64,000 nt of DNA from Aequitasia sp047973235 (GCA_047973235.1 JBKEBP010000197.1:11989-75988); one strand, 5' to 3'. Numbered from the stretch's first letter, positions 46,032-55,092 are shown. A program made the numbers and translations. The notes: a model not told the origin generated them from the sequence alone.

Positions 46032-47033
46032 ATGAAAAATTATCGTATTACTATTATTTTATTGGCCATCACGATAATTGTATCGATTATATCACTTTTT
46101 ATTGGTGTACTGGATGTTACACCAGGGGAAATACTTAGAGGAAATATTGATCAGCTTCAGATACTGCTAATTTCAAGACTACCGAGACTCCTGGCAATTT
46201 TATGCACCGGAGTTGGAATGAGCGTTGCAGGTCTAATCATGCAGCAACTTTGTATGAATAAGTTTGTTTCGCCAACGACCGGGGCAACTATATCGTCATC
46301 ACAGCTTGGTATACTATTAGCGTTATTATTTATGCCAGCCTCAACGATAGTTTCAAGAGCACTGTTTGCAGGCATATTTGCGGTTTTGGGAACGTGGATT
46401 TACATCTGGTTTATCCAGAGTATTAAATTTAAAGATGTGATTATGGTTCCACTAGTAGGTATTATGTTTGGAAATGTTATTGGTGGGATAACAAATTTTC
46501 TTGCGTACAAATTCGAAATGACTCAAGCCATAGCTACATGGTTAACCGGCAGCTTCTCAACTGTGATTAGAGGACGCTATGAGATAGTTTATTTGGTAGT
46601 TCCACTTGTCATTATTGCATTTGTATTTGCAAATCATTTCAATATCGTAGGAATGGGTAAGGACTTTTCAAAAAATCTTGGGGTCAATTACAATGTGGTA
46701 CTTTTTATGGGATTATCAATTGCAGCACTTATCACAGCAAGTATTGTAGTTATAGTCGGAAGTATATCTTATATAGGTCTGATAGTACCGAATGTTGTTG
46801 CTATGTTCAAGGGCGATAAAATCAGAGGAACGCTTATTGATACTGCATTGTTTGGGGCACTGTTTGTTTTAATCTGTGACATTATAGGTCGAGTCGTTAT
46901 ATTCCCTTATGAACTGCCGATAGAGCTTATAATCGGAATACTGGGAAGCATTATCTTTATTGCAATTCTTATGTATCGTTTAAACCACGGACATAAGGCT
47001 ATAAGGAAAAAAGTGATAGGGGGTAAGGCATAG
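46032..47033 (+). CDS. Iron-chelate ABC transporter permease 1 (FecCD family, YclN-like)
   Basis: 333 aa from the ATG at 46032, with GGAGGA just upstream; the GTG at 46020 precedes that site. About nine membrane helices. FecCD signatures are visible: ISRLPRLLAILCTGVGMSVAG, MNKFVSPTTGATISS, GISNF-like GGITNFLAYK, ATWLTGSFS, VNYNVVLFMGLSIAAL, and VGSISYIGLIVPNVVAMFKG near the end. It forms half of the membrane channel with the next gene. Gene order permease-permease-ATPase-binding protein matches the Bacillus yclNOPQ catecholate siderophore operon. The exact ligand is not known. Confidence 0.92.
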   Translation: MKNYRITIILLAITIIVSIISLFIGVLDVTPGEILRGNIDQLQILLISRLPRLLAILCTGVGMSVAGLIMQQLCMNKFVSPTTGATISSSQLGILLALLFMPASTIVSRALFAGIFAVLGTWIYIWFIQSIKFKDVIMVPLVGIMFGNVIGGITNFLAYKFEMTQAIATWLTGSFSTVIRGRYEIVYLVVPLVIIAFVFANHFNIVGMGKDFSKNLGVNYNVVLFMGLSIAALITASIVVIVGSISYIGLIVPNVVAMFKGDKIRGTLIDTALFGALFVLICDIIGRVVIFPYELPIELIIGILGSIIFIAILMYRLNHGHKAIRKKVIGGKA

Positions 47034-47995
47034 TGAAAACTAAGCGTAAGCTTATCATACTATCAGTAATAGTTGTTATTACAGTTGTGCTTTATCTAAC
47101 TATAGGTCTTAAGTTGGGAAATGAAAAGCTAGTGAGGTATGCATTGAGTCTTAGAATACCGAAGGTGATTGTAATGCTTATTGTAGCATTTTGCATTGGT
47201 GGTGCATCAATGGTATTTCAATCAATAATAAATAATACTATAGTGACGCCGTGTTTACTGGGTATGAACTCACTATATACATTGATACATACAGCGGTAG
47301 TTTTTTCACTGGGCTCAGGAAGCATACTTGCTTATAACCAAAATGTTTCTTTCGTAGTGGACCTGGCATTAATGGCGATTATAGCGACATTTATATATAG
47401 CTATTTGTTTAAAAAAACAAAGTACAATATTTTATATGTGTTGTTAATTGGAACAGTGATGTCTTCACTATTTTCGAGTATACAAAATACTATGATAAGA
47501 GTCATGGATCCAAATGAATATGACGCGCTATTAGTTTCACTGGTTGCTAGTTTTAGTAATATTAACACAGAGATTATAGCGGTTTCAGTTGTAGTTATAA
47601 TTGCAGTAATTATAGTGCTTCGTAAGGAACTTAAGCTGCTTAATGTTATTACACTAGGTAAAGATCAGGCTATTAATCTGGGAGTCGATTACGATAAAAC
47701 GATAAGGAAATTACTCCTTGGAGTTGTGATTTTTATAGCAGTAGCCACTGCTATGGTAGGTCCTATCTCATTTTTGGGATTAATAATAGCGAATCTGGCA
47801 AGGCAACTGTTAAAGACATACAAACATAGCTATCTGATTCTAGGTTCGGTTCTATTTGGAATGGTTGTTTTAATCGGAGGACAGTTAATAGTTGAAAGAA
47901 TATTTGTATATTCTGTCCCGATTAGCGTATTTATAACAGTAAGCGGTGGAATTTACTTCTTGTACTTATTGATGGCTCAGAGAAGGAGGGCGTAG
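47033..47995 (+). CDS. Iron-chelate ABC transporter permease 2 (FecCD family, YclO-like)
   Basis: 320 aa, GTG start sharing one base with the previous stop. About nine membrane helices. FecCD segments: YALSLRIPKVIVMLIVAFCI, FQSIINNTIVTPCLLGMNSL, LGVDYDKTIRKLLLGVVIFI and VGPISFLGLIIANLARQLLK. It is the partner of permease 1 in a heterodimeric channel. Ribosome site ATAGGGGG upstream. It is slightly shorter than the first permease, as usual in this subfamily. Confidence 0.92.
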   Translation: MKTKRKLIILSVIVVITVVLYLTIGLKLGNEKLVRYALSLRIPKVIVMLIVAFCIGGASMVFQSIINNTIVTPCLLGMNSLYTLIHTAVVFSLGSGSILAYNQNVSFVVDLALMAIIATFIYSYLFKKTKYNILYVLLIGTVMSSLFSSIQNTMIRVMDPNEYDALLVSLVASFSNINTEIIAVSVVVIIAVIIVLRKELKLLNVITLGKDQAINLGVDYDKTIRKLLLGVVIFIAVATAMVGPISFLGLIIANLARQLLKTYKHSYLILGSVLFGMVVLIGGQLIVERIFVYSVPISVFITVSGGIYFLYLLMAQRRRA

Positions 47996-47997
47996 AT

Positions 47998-48750
47998 ATG
48001 CATGTAGAAAATCTTACTAAAAGTTATGACGGTAAAGTTGTAGTTGATGATATAAATTTTAAAATTCCAAAAGGCAAAGTATTGTCTCTTATCGGACCAA
48101 ACGGTGCAGGAAAGTCAACAGTAATGGGTATGATATCACGCTTAATTGCACATGACACAGGGCTGGTAAGTTTTGAAGGAAGAGAAATCAGTAAATGGGA
48201 TAGTAAGGAGCTTTCTAAGAAGCTTGCGATACTAACTCAAACTAATAATATACAAATGAAGCTTACGGTTAGAGAATTGGTTACATTTGGTAGGTTTCCG
48301 TATTCAGGAAGTCGTATAAATGATGAAGATAAGAGAATTATTGATAAAGCGATAGAGTATATGGAATTAACAGATATGGAAGAGCAATTCATTGATGAAT
48401 TATCCGGTGGGCAGCGTCAGAGGGCTTATATTGCTATGGTAATTGCACAAGATACAGAATACATACTTCTTGATGAGCCTACCAATAATCTTGATATTTA
48501 TCATGCTACAAACATGATGAAAATAATTCGCAAACTGTGCGATGAACTTGGAAAGACAGTAATACTTGTACTGCATGAAATCAATTACGCAGCATTTTAC
48601 TCGGACTATGTCTGTGCTTTCGTAGATGGGAAGGTAGCTAAGTTTGGGACGGTTAAGGAGGTGATGACGGAAGAGAATTTAAGTGAAATCTACGGAGTAC
48701 ATTTTGAAATTCAAGAGATTGACGGAAAACCACTGTCAATATATTACTAG
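47998..48750 (+). CDS. Iron-chelate ABC transporter ATP-binding protein (YclP-like)
   Basis: 250 aa, one complete ABC domain: Walker A GPNGAGKST, Q-loop in LAILTQTNNIQMKLTVRELV, signature LSGGQRQRAYIAM, Walker B YILLDEPTNNLD and His switch VLHEINYAAFYSD. The ending IYGVHFEIQEIDGKPLSIYY is typical of the FecE/YclP branch. It energises the two FecCD permeases. It starts two bases after permease 2, with AAGGAGGG upstream. Confidence 0.95.
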   Translation: MHVENLTKSYDGKVVVDDINFKIPKGKVLSLIGPNGAGKSTVMGMISRLIAHDTGLVSFEGREISKWDSKELSKKLAILTQTNNIQMKLTVRELVTFGRFPYSGSRINDEDKRIIDKAIEYMELTDMEEQFIDELSGGQRQRAYIAMVIAQDTEYILLDEPTNNLDIYHATNMMKIIRKLCDELGKTVILVLHEINYAAFYSDYVCAFVDGKVAKFGTVKEVMTEENLSEIYGVHFEIQEIDGKPLSIYY

Positions 48751-48770
48751 CAAACAAAAGGAGAGAAAAT

Positions 48771-49874
48771 ATGAAATTGAAAAAGTTTTTAGCAGTTATT
48801 TTATCAGCAACTATGATGTTAAGTCTTGCAGCGTGTGGTACAAGCAGTACTGCCTCAGATAGTGAAAATACAGAGAGCGAAAATGTAGATAGCGAAGCAG
48901 CAACGGAGACAAGTGAGGATCCGGAGAGTGTCATGATTGTTTCGTTAAATGGTGAAGGCGAAGCAGTGGAGATAGAAGTACCATATAATCCTGAAAAGGT
49001 AGCTGTTATGGATCTCGCAACACTTGATATTTTAGATAATATCGATATGGGAGATAGAGTATCCGGTGTATCAAAAGGAAGCTCAATTGATTATTTACAG
49101 AAGTATGTTGATGACGATAATATAGTTAATCTTGGTACGATAAAAGAAGCCGATATGGAAGCGGTAATGGAGTGTGAGCCGGAAGTTATATTTATTGGGG
49201 GACGTTTATCAGCATCATATGATGCACTTTCAGAAATAGCACCGGTTATTTATCTTGGAACGGATACTGAGCTGGGAGTAGTTGAAAGTACAGAAATTAA
49301 TGCACTTAAAATAGCTTCTATATTTGGCGAAGAAGAGAAAATAGAAGATCTTATGTCAGATTACAATTCGCGTATAGAAGAGTTACAGGCATTTGCAGAA
49401 GGTAAAACTGCAATGGTTGGAATAGTAACAAGTGGTGGATTTAATCTATTAGGTAATGACGGTCGTTGTTCAATAATCGGAGTTGAGATTGGGTTTGATA
49501 ACCTAGGGCTTGAAGCAGCAGCGTCAAGTAGCCGTGGCGGTGGTGGTAGATCATCAGAAGGCGAAAAATCAGAAGGTAGTAGTGAGTCTTCAGACAGTAC
49601 AGAAAATCCACATGGTGAAGAGTCTTCATTTGAGTTATTAGTTTCAATTAATCCGGAGTATATATTTGTAATGGATCGAGATGCAGCTATTGGTACCGAA
49701 GGTGCACAACTTGCGAAAGAAGTTATGGAAAACGAACTTGTAATGCAGACTGACGCATATCAAAATGATAACATAGTATATCTCGCAAATCCTGCAGTAT
49801 GGTACACAGCAGAAGGTGGAATATCTGCACTGGATGTAATGATATCAGACTTAGAGGAAGCTTTGTTAGATTAA
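48771..49874 (+). CDS. Iron-chelate binding lipoprotein (YclQ-like) with a low-complexity insertion
   Basis: 367 aa. Lipoprotein signal with lipobox LAAC (Cys22), a Ser/Glu-rich linker, then a class III helical-backbone binding fold: PEKVAVMDLATLDILDNI, MECEPEVIFIGGRL, SFELLVSINPEYIFVMDRDA and a final helix EGGISALDVMISDLEEALLD. Between NLGLEAAA and HGEESSFE, where relatives join almost directly, there is an insertion of about 30 residues rich in Gly, Ser and Glu (about 252-282, with RGGGGRSSEGEKSEG). It captures ferric chelates outside the cell for the FecCD channel. It ends the operon; a terminator follows. Confidence 0.93.
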   Translation: MKLKKFLAVILSATMMLSLAACGTSSTASDSENTESENVDSEAATETSEDPESVMIVSLNGEGEAVEIEVPYNPEKVAVMDLATLDILDNIDMGDRVSGVSKGSSIDYLQKYVDDDNIVNLGTIKEADMEAVMECEPEVIFIGGRLSASYDALSEIAPVIYLGTDTELGVVESTEINALKIASIFGEEEKIEDLMSDYNSRIEELQAFAEGKTAMVGIVTSGGFNLLGNDGRCSIIGVEIGFDNLGLEAAASSSRGGGGRSSEGEKSEGSSESSDSTENPHGEESSFELLVSINPEYIFVMDRDAAIGTEGAQLAKEVMENELVMQTDAYQNDNIVYLANPAVWYTAEGGISALDVMISDLEEALLD

Positions 49875-49903
49875 GACGAAAGATTGATTAGCGATAAAAA
49901 TAT

Positions 49904-49936
49904 AAGACCTACCGAGCTATTGCTCGGCGGGTCTTG
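49904..49936. terminator. Bidirectional terminator between the iron operon and the RelA/SpoT gene
   Basis: AAGACCTACCGAGC (49904-49917) pairs with GCTCGGCGGGTCTT (49922-49935) with one mismatch and a TATT loop. T-rich DNA follows on both strands. It overlaps the last codons of the - strand gene. Confidence 0.85.
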
Positions 49937-51182
49937 ATTTGTTTTCATCTATTCTTCCAAGAACATCTTTTGCCCGGTCGCCCTGAGCAAGTAAGGCGTG
50001 AGGGTCAATGACTATATTCCCCTTCATTATATCATTTCTAACTTTTCTTAGGCTCTGTATGTGTCCCATTAGTGACTTGCTAAATCCTAACTTTTGCATG
50101 TTATTAAGTGTGAAAGGATTTCTGGCCCTGGGATTATTTGTATAGGTCATTTCACCTAATGAACTTTCGATTTTAATCCACTGTTGTAAGAAGTATTCAA
50201 TTGCTCGTTCCTGTGTAGCATTGTACTCTACATCTGTATCAAGTAACCCACGATAGATTTCATACTTATTAACATCACCTGAGATAATCCTATCTATTAT
50301 CTGCATACTGATTGTTTCCATCTTTTTATCTGTCTCAGAAAAGACCTTTACAGAGCGAAGATATGGCATTAGCATAGCAGGTTCATCTAAATCAAGTTTC
50401 TTGGTTAGCTTATACAGTAGTTCAATATTTCCAACTTGAATTACGGAAATCTCCGGTTTGCCTTTTCTCTGGAATCTGGTACTGAGGAAAGATGCCAGAT
50501 CAAATTGACTCTTAAATTTATCTTTTGAGGACTGAATACGTATATTACCGGCCTTTTGGAGACGTTCAAGGGCAATCTCTCCACTTAGAACGAGACCATT
50601 TAATTCGTCCAGTATTAGGAGCTCCTCATCAGTTATTCTACCACTAAGTGGCTTATATAGAAGGTCATGCTCTACTTCAGACCATGCATGCATAAGAACG
50701 GAAGCAACTTGAATCTCAATTTTAGTACCAGCGTATTTTTTCTGATTTGAGCTTAAATACTTATCCTTCATATTCACTCGATAATGATTAGCCCAATATC
50801 CGGAAAATCGTTTGAGTTTAATATGGTTTTTACTGGATTCAGGGAAAACCTTATAAGGTTCGACTAAGGTAAAGTTATTTGAAACCAGAGAATGTGCCTT
50901 TCTTTTATCACCGGGGAAGTATAGTGCTATTCTTACACCGGACAAATCAGAGATGTCAGTAAATATATCCTCAAACGTTTCGTACTTCTCCTCGCGTCGG
51001 GCGTTTCTTGCACGAAGTTTAAGTTCAAGACTCTTTGGATTCTTGGCACGGTAAGTCACAATGGCTCTTATACCGGCCTCTTCCAATAAAGTCTCCAGTT
51101 TTTGTGCGGCAACCTTACTCGCCATTTCATAAAAATCGATTTTCCCCTTATATTGTTCAACAAAAGATTTTATTATATCCAT
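49917..51182 (-). CDS. RelA/SpoT-domain protein without HD domain (alarmone synthetase-like)
   Basis: 421 aa from the ATG at 51182, with AGGAGGG seven bases upstream; a longer in-frame start at 51239 has none. The nucleotidyltransferase core (about 60-195) shows DISDLSGVRIALYFPGD, FSGYWANHYRV and the synthetase-type IEIQVASVLMHAWSEVEHDLLYK. There is no hydrolase HD domain and no TGS/ACT region. Instead a helical C-terminal extension of about 220 residues follows, unlike the short RelQ/RelP enzymes. It may make (p)ppGpp-type nucleotides or modify another substrate, as toxic small alarmone synthetases do. No antitoxin gene is evident next to it. Own transcription unit. Confidence 0.85.
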   Translation of the reverse strand: MDIIKSFVEQYKGKIDFYEMASKVAAQKLETLLEEAGIRAIVTYRAKNPKSLELKLRARNARREEKYETFEDIFTDISDLSGVRIALYFPGDKRKAHSLVSNNFTLVEPYKVFPESSKNHIKLKRFSGYWANHYRVNMKDKYLSSNQKKYAGTKIEIQVASVLMHAWSEVEHDLLYKPLSGRITDEELLILDELNGLVLSGEIALERLQKAGNIRIQSSKDKFKSQFDLASFLSTRFQRKGKPEISVIQVGNIELLYKLTKKLDLDEPAMLMPYLRSVKVFSETDKKMETISMQIIDRIISGDVNKYEIYRGLLDTDVEYNATQERAIEYFLQQWIKIESSLGEMTYTNNPRARNPFTLNNMQKLGFSKSLMGHIQSLRKVRNDIMKGNIVIDPHALLAQGDRAKDVLGRIDENKSRPAEQ

Positions 51183-51311
51183 AATCACCCTCCTAAATCC
51201 TAAGGTATCTGATAAGTACAAGGTATACCGGTAATGCATTTACGCAATCTATTATTATACCGATTTCCTTATATTATAGAATAAAGAGTATTTGCTTCAT
51301 TGTAAAGGGGT

Positions 51312-51340
51312 TTGACCAAAGTATTTTTATATGCTATACT
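51312..51340 (+). promoter_or_regulatory. Promoter of the zur-znu operon
   Basis: TTGACC (51312-51317), a 17-base spacer and TATACT (51335-51340). Transcription would start near 51347, at the edge of the palindrome. Confidence 0.75.
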
Positions 51341-51347
51341 ACAAAAG

Positions 51348-51368
51348 ATTTGCGACTGGTTCGCAAAT
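51348..51368. promoter_or_regulatory. Palindromic operator, probable Zur site
   Basis: ATTTGCGA (51348-51355), CTGGT, TCGCAAAT (51361-51368): a perfect 8-5-8 inverted repeat just after the -10 box. The position fits a repressor site and the first gene encodes a Fur-family regulator, so zinc-dependent autorepression by Zur is likely. The bases differ from the classic Bacillus Zur box. Confidence 0.6.
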
Positions 51369-51405
51369 TGAAAATATAATATTATTCTTTGGGAGATTTA
51401 ACTTA

Positions 51406-51798
51406 ATGAAAAAATATTCAACGGAACAAAGAAAACAGATACTGGAAGTGCTGAGTGAGAACGTGGATCATCAGTTCTATATAGAAGAGCTGGAAGCTGA
51501 GGTTAGCAAAAAATATACTGTAAGTCGAAGTGCTATTTATAGAAATATTAGCAAAATGGTAGATGAGGGGGTCATTAAAAAATATGCATCTTCTTCAAGC
51601 AGAAAATCGCTATATCAGTATATCGACAATCATGAATGCTCACACCATATACATCTTAAATGTTCAAAATGTGGAAAGATATTTCATTTAAACCATGACG
51701 CTACAGATTTGATTCAGGATGCCGTACTGAAAGAGAGTAGCTTTAAAATAGATACAAGTAGTAGTGTACTATATGGAATATGCAAAAAATGCAGCTAA
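51406..51798 (+). CDS. zur: Fur-family zinc-uptake regulator (Zur-like)
   Basis: 130 aa from the ATG at 51406, nine bases after GGGAGA. A winged-helix N-terminal domain (STEQRKQILEVLSENVDHQF, SRSAIYRNISKMVDEGVIKK) is followed by a metal-binding domain with HECSHHIHLKCSKCGKIFHL and a C-terminal ICKKC, giving the two CxxC pairs that hold structural zinc. It represses zinc uptake when zinc is bound. The Zur rather than Fur or PerR call rests on the znuACB genes directly downstream (25 bases) and on the operator at 51348. Confidence 0.9.
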   Translation: MKKYSTEQRKQILEVLSENVDHQFYIEELEAEVSKKYTVSRSAIYRNISKMVDEGVIKKYASSSSRKSLYQYIDNHECSHHIHLKCSKCGKIFHLNHDATDLIQDAVLKESSFKIDTSSSVLYGICKKCS

Positions 51799-51823
51799 TA
51801 AAACATTAGGAGAGAAAATTAGA

Positions 51824-52900
51824 ATGAAAAGAAAAATCATGAAAATTGTAACTATAATATTAACATTGGCAATGACCATTAGTGTATCGGGATGTGCAAA
51901 TGGAGCAAAGACGACAGATGATACAGATAGTGATAATAGCCAAGACAAAGATGGTAAGATTAAGATAGTAACTTCTATATTTCCGGAATATGACTGGGTG
52001 AGAGAAATACTTGGAGATAACTTAGACAGCGTTGATTTAGTGTTACTACAAAAGGAAGGTACGGATATGCATAGTTTTCAGCCATCTGTACAAGACATTG
52101 CAGATGTGTCTGACTGTGATTTGTTTATTTATACAGGTGGTGTCTCTGATGAATGGGCAAGCAGTGCTATGGCAAATGCTACAAACAAGGATATGAAGGT
52201 TATAAATGTTATGGATGTACTAGGTGATGATGTTAAAGACGAAGAAATAATCGAGGGTATGCAAGATGATCATGACCATGAAGATGAAGACGAGCACGAC
52301 CATGAAGATGAAGATGAAGATGATCATGACCATGAGGATGAAGATGATTCGCATACTCATGAAGCAGATGAGCATGTTTGGCTTTCGCTTAGAAATGCTG
52401 AGAAAATTTGCAAAGCAATAGATGAAGCAATAAGTGAAATTGATAAAGACGAAAAAGACCAATATACAGAAAGCACTAATAACTATATAAAAAAACTATC
52501 AGATTTAGATGAGCAATATAGTAGTATGGTAAAGAGCTCTAAAGGTGATACGATTGTATTCGGTGATAGATTTCCATTTAGGTATTTAGTTGATGATTAT
52601 GATATAGACTATTATGCGGCTTTTGCCGGATGCTCGGCTGAAACGGAAGCAAGCTTTGAAACTATCGTGTTTTTATCTGATAAGATAAATGAATTTGAAT
52701 CTAAAGATATCATGGTGCTCGAAAATTCTGATCAAAAAGTTGCAGAGTCAATAAAAGATAATACTACTACGAAGGATCAGAATATAGTAGTGTTAAATTC
52801 AATGCAATCTGTTAAATCATCAGATATTGAAAACGGAGTTACATATTTAAGTATCATGGAAGAGAATTATGATACGCTTAAAGAAGTGCTAAATCATTAG
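51824..52900 (+). CDS. znuA: Zinc ABC transporter substrate-binding lipoprotein
   Basis: 358 aa from the ATG at 51824, which has AGGAGAG nine bases upstream. The lipobox is VSGC. It is a cluster A-I metal-binding fold with the first His ligand in GTDMHSFQPSVQDI, the second in DEHVWLSLRNAEKI, and a later FGDRFPFRYLVDDY. Between the first two ligands lies a His/Asp/Glu-rich loop (about 148-184), with repeated DHDHEDEDE units, the usual zinc-gathering loop of ZnuA/AdcA proteins. It binds zinc outside and passes it to ZnuB. Second gene of the zur operon. Confidence 0.95.
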   Translation: MKRKIMKIVTIILTLAMTISVSGCANGAKTTDDTDSDNSQDKDGKIKIVTSIFPEYDWVREILGDNLDSVDLVLLQKEGTDMHSFQPSVQDIADVSDCDLFIYTGGVSDEWASSAMANATNKDMKVINVMDVLGDDVKDEEIIEGMQDDHDHEDEDEHDHEDEDEDDHDHEDEDDSHTHEADEHVWLSLRNAEKICKAIDEAISEIDKDEKDQYTESTNNYIKKLSDLDEQYSSMVKSSKGDTIVFGDRFPFRYLVDDYDIDYYAAFAGCSAETEASFETIVFLSDKINEFESKDIMVLENSDQKVAESIKDNTTTKDQNIVVLNSMQSVKSSDIENGVTYLSIMEENYDTLKEVLNH

Positions 52901-52915
52901 AAGAAGGGAAATATT

Positions 52916-53617
52916 ATGCCACTTATAAGATGTGAGAATCTTAAACTCGGATATGAGGGTAGAGTTATAGCAGAAGATATAAACTTTGAACTAAATAAAG
53001 GAGATTACCTGTGTATTGTGGGCGAAAACGGATCCGGTAAGAGTACACTGATGCACGTTATTTTAGGGCTCAAGGCTCCTATAGAAGGGCAGGTAATTAC
53101 CGGAGATGGGCTTCTTAGAAATGAAATAGGGTATTTGCCACAGCAGACAGTAGTTCAAAAGGATTTTCCCGCATCGGTTGAGGAAATTATTTTCTCCGGC
53201 TTTGTAGGTAAGATGGGTATGAGAATTCGATATTCCGATGAAGAGAAGCAACAAGTAAAGAACGCAATGGAAAAGCTGGGGATAACGCAGCTACGAAAGA
53301 AATGCTACAGAGAATTGTCCGGTGGTCAACAGCAAAGGGTTCTGCTTGCCAGAGCACTTCTTGCAACCAGCAAAGTGATTTTACTCGATGAACCAACGGC
53401 AGGACTTGACCTGAATGCCGCTAATGATATGTACGATATAATTAGAAAACTTAACCAAGAAGGAATTGGTATCATTATGATTACCCATGATATTAAGGAA
53501 GCTGTAAACCAGGCAAGTCATATTCTTCATATGAGTTATAAACCACTTTACTATGGGACTACTGATGGTTACTTAGCTTCCGATGCAAGCTACGTACTGA
53601 AGCGAGGTGTTAAATAA
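52916..53617 (+). CDS. znuC: Zinc ABC transporter ATP-binding protein
   Basis: 233 aa, one ABC domain: Walker A GENGSGKST, Q-loop in IGYLPQQTVVQKDFP, signature LSGGQQQRVLLARALL, Walker B VILLDEPTAGLD and His switch ITHDIKEAV. The length fits ZnuC/AdcC. It drives zinc import through ZnuB. 15 bases after znuA; its stop shares a base with the znuB start. Confidence 0.95.
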   Translation: MPLIRCENLKLGYEGRVIAEDINFELNKGDYLCIVGENGSGKSTLMHVILGLKAPIEGQVITGDGLLRNEIGYLPQQTVVQKDFPASVEEIIFSGFVGKMGMRIRYSDEEKQQVKNAMEKLGITQLRKKCYRELSGGQQQRVLLARALLATSKVILLDEPTAGLDLNAANDMYDIIRKLNQEGIGIIMITHDIKEAVNQASHILHMSYKPLYYGTTDGYLASDASYVLKRGVK

Positions 53618-54462
53618 TGGCCGATGGTTTTAATCAGTTTATGAAATATATGGAATACCCATTTGTGAAGTATGCTATAATAGTTACAGTGTTTATTGCA
53701 TTTTGTGCCTCGCTTTTAGGTGTAACCTTAGTCCTTAAGCGCTTCTCATTTATTGGAGATGGTCTTTCACATGTAGCCTTTGGAGCAGTAGCAATAGCAA
53801 CGGTTATGAATCTTACCAATAACTTCTTACTTGTAACTCCTGTTACTATTATAGCGGCGGTTTTAATACTTAGGACAGGTCAAAGCGGAAAGGTTAGAGG
53901 AGATGCGGCTCTTGCTATGGTGTCGGTAGGATCGCTTGCACTTGGTTATTTAATAATGAACGTATTTTCCACATCAGCTAATTTGTCCGGGGATGTATGT
54001 TCAACATTATTTGGATCGACGGCTATACTTACACTTTCAAAGTCGCAGGTATATATTTGTTTAGCTATGTCAGTTGTATTAATAGTAGTATTTGTGTTGT
54101 TTTATCGAAAAATCTTCAGCATTACATTTGATGAACCTTTTGCAAAGGCAACAGGTACAAATACCGGGTTCTACAATACGCTAATAGCAATTATCACAGC
54201 TATGGTAATAGTGCTTGCAATGAACCTTGTAGGTTCGCTTCTTTCATCGGCCCTTATTGTATTTCCTGCATTATCGGCTATGCGTATCTTTAAAAGTTTT
54301 AAAGCAGTAACGGTATGTTCTGCAATACTAGCTATAATATGTGCACTAATTGGACTGTTCATTGCTATTATGGCAGGGACTCCGGTAGGTGCTACTATAG
54401 TTACTGTTAATATTGTTGTATTTATTGTATTTTGGATAGTAGGATTAATCACTGGGAGGTAA
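53617..54462 (+). CDS. znuB: Zinc ABC transporter permease
   Basis: 281 aa with about seven to nine membrane helices of the ABC-3 family: LLGVTLVLKRFSFIGDGLSH, FGAVAIATVMN, VRGDAALAMVSVGSLALGYL, FDEPFAKATGTNTGFYN and MNLVGSLLSSALIVFPALSA. It forms the zinc channel in the membrane as a homodimer. Translationally coupled to znuC by a one-base overlap, and followed one base later by a lipoprotein gene. Confidence 0.95.
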   Translation: MADGFNQFMKYMEYPFVKYAIIVTVFIAFCASLLGVTLVLKRFSFIGDGLSHVAFGAVAIATVMNLTNNFLLVTPVTIIAAVLILRTGQSGKVRGDAALAMVSVGSLALGYLIMNVFSTSANLSGDVCSTLFGSTAILTLSKSQVYICLAMSVVLIVVFVLFYRKIFSITFDEPFAKATGTNTGFYNTLIAIITAMVIVLAMNLVGSLLSSALIVFPALSAMRIFKSFKAVTVCSAILAIICALIGLFIAIMAGTPVGATIVTVNIVVFIVFWIVGLITGR

Positions 54463-54463
54463 A

Positions 54464-54979
54464 ATGAAATTTAGAAAGGTAATGATTTTGAGTCTGGCAA
54501 TTATGCTTATGGGGGTGAGCGGATGTTCAAGCAGCGAGGAAGCAAGCGATAATTCTAATGAGGCTTCGGTTGCAGCAGATGTGGAGGCGAATGAAGAAAT
54601 TGATATAAATGAAGGGTCTCAGTTTGATGATGACTCTATTGTTGATTTAACGACACTTAGCTCGACCATGCTTTATTCGGAAGTTTACAATATGATGCAA
54701 AATCCTAGCGACTATATCGGTAAAGAGGTAAAAGCTAAAGGTATATATCAGTCAATGGAACTTGGAGAAGAAGGAAATAGATATTTCTTTATTCTTATAT
54801 CGGATGCATCTGAGTGTTGTGAACAAGGCCTGGAATTTATATGTGATCACGCGGTATATCCTAATGATTATCCTGAGGAAGGTGCCGAAGTGACTATAAA
54901 AGGTACGTATGAGCTTTATAATGAGGGCGAGAATACATATTACAGAATCGCTGTGGATGGTGTAGATAATATAGGGTGA
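54464..54979 (+). CDS. Putative OB-fold lipoprotein of the zinc operon
   Basis: 171 aa. Lipoprotein signal with lipobox VSGC (Cys21), an acidic Ser/Glu linker, then about 105 residues with an OB-like pattern: MMQNPSDYIGKEVKAKGIYQ, YFFILISDASECCEQGLEF, YPEEGAEVTIKGTYELYNEG. The conserved-looking ECC and FIC cysteines could bind metal. Similar small lipoproteins are familiar downstream of zinc ABC genes in Bacillota, but their job is unknown. It is coupled to znuB and ends the operon. Confidence 0.8.
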   Translation: MKFRKVMILSLAIMLMGVSGCSSSEEASDNSNEASVAADVEANEEIDINEGSQFDDDSIVDLTTLSSTMLYSEVYNMMQNPSDYIGKEVKAKGIYQSMELGEEGNRYFFILISDASECCEQGLEFICDHAVYPNDYPEEGAEVTIKGTYELYNEGENTYYRIAVDGVDNIG

Positions 54980-55005
54980 AATGAAATAGATAAGATGTTT
55001 TGTAT

Positions 55006-55044
55006 AAACCGGAGACTGCGACTAAAGTGGGTGTCCGGTTTTAG
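55006..55044 (+). terminator. Terminator of the zur-znu operon
   Basis: AAACCGGA (55006-55013) pairs with TCCGGTTT (55034-55041), extended inward by GAC/GTG with a mismatch. A short T-run closes it. Confidence 0.75.
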
Positions 55045-55092
55045 CTATTTAGTAGAGAATGCAGGCATTATCCGAAAGTTTATCCATTGTCC

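Noticed and set aside
52264..52372. Short repeated GATGAAGAT/CATGAC units as a tandem repeat or CRISPR-like array
   Set aside because: They encode the His/Asp-rich zinc loop of ZnuA and are not regular in length or spacing.
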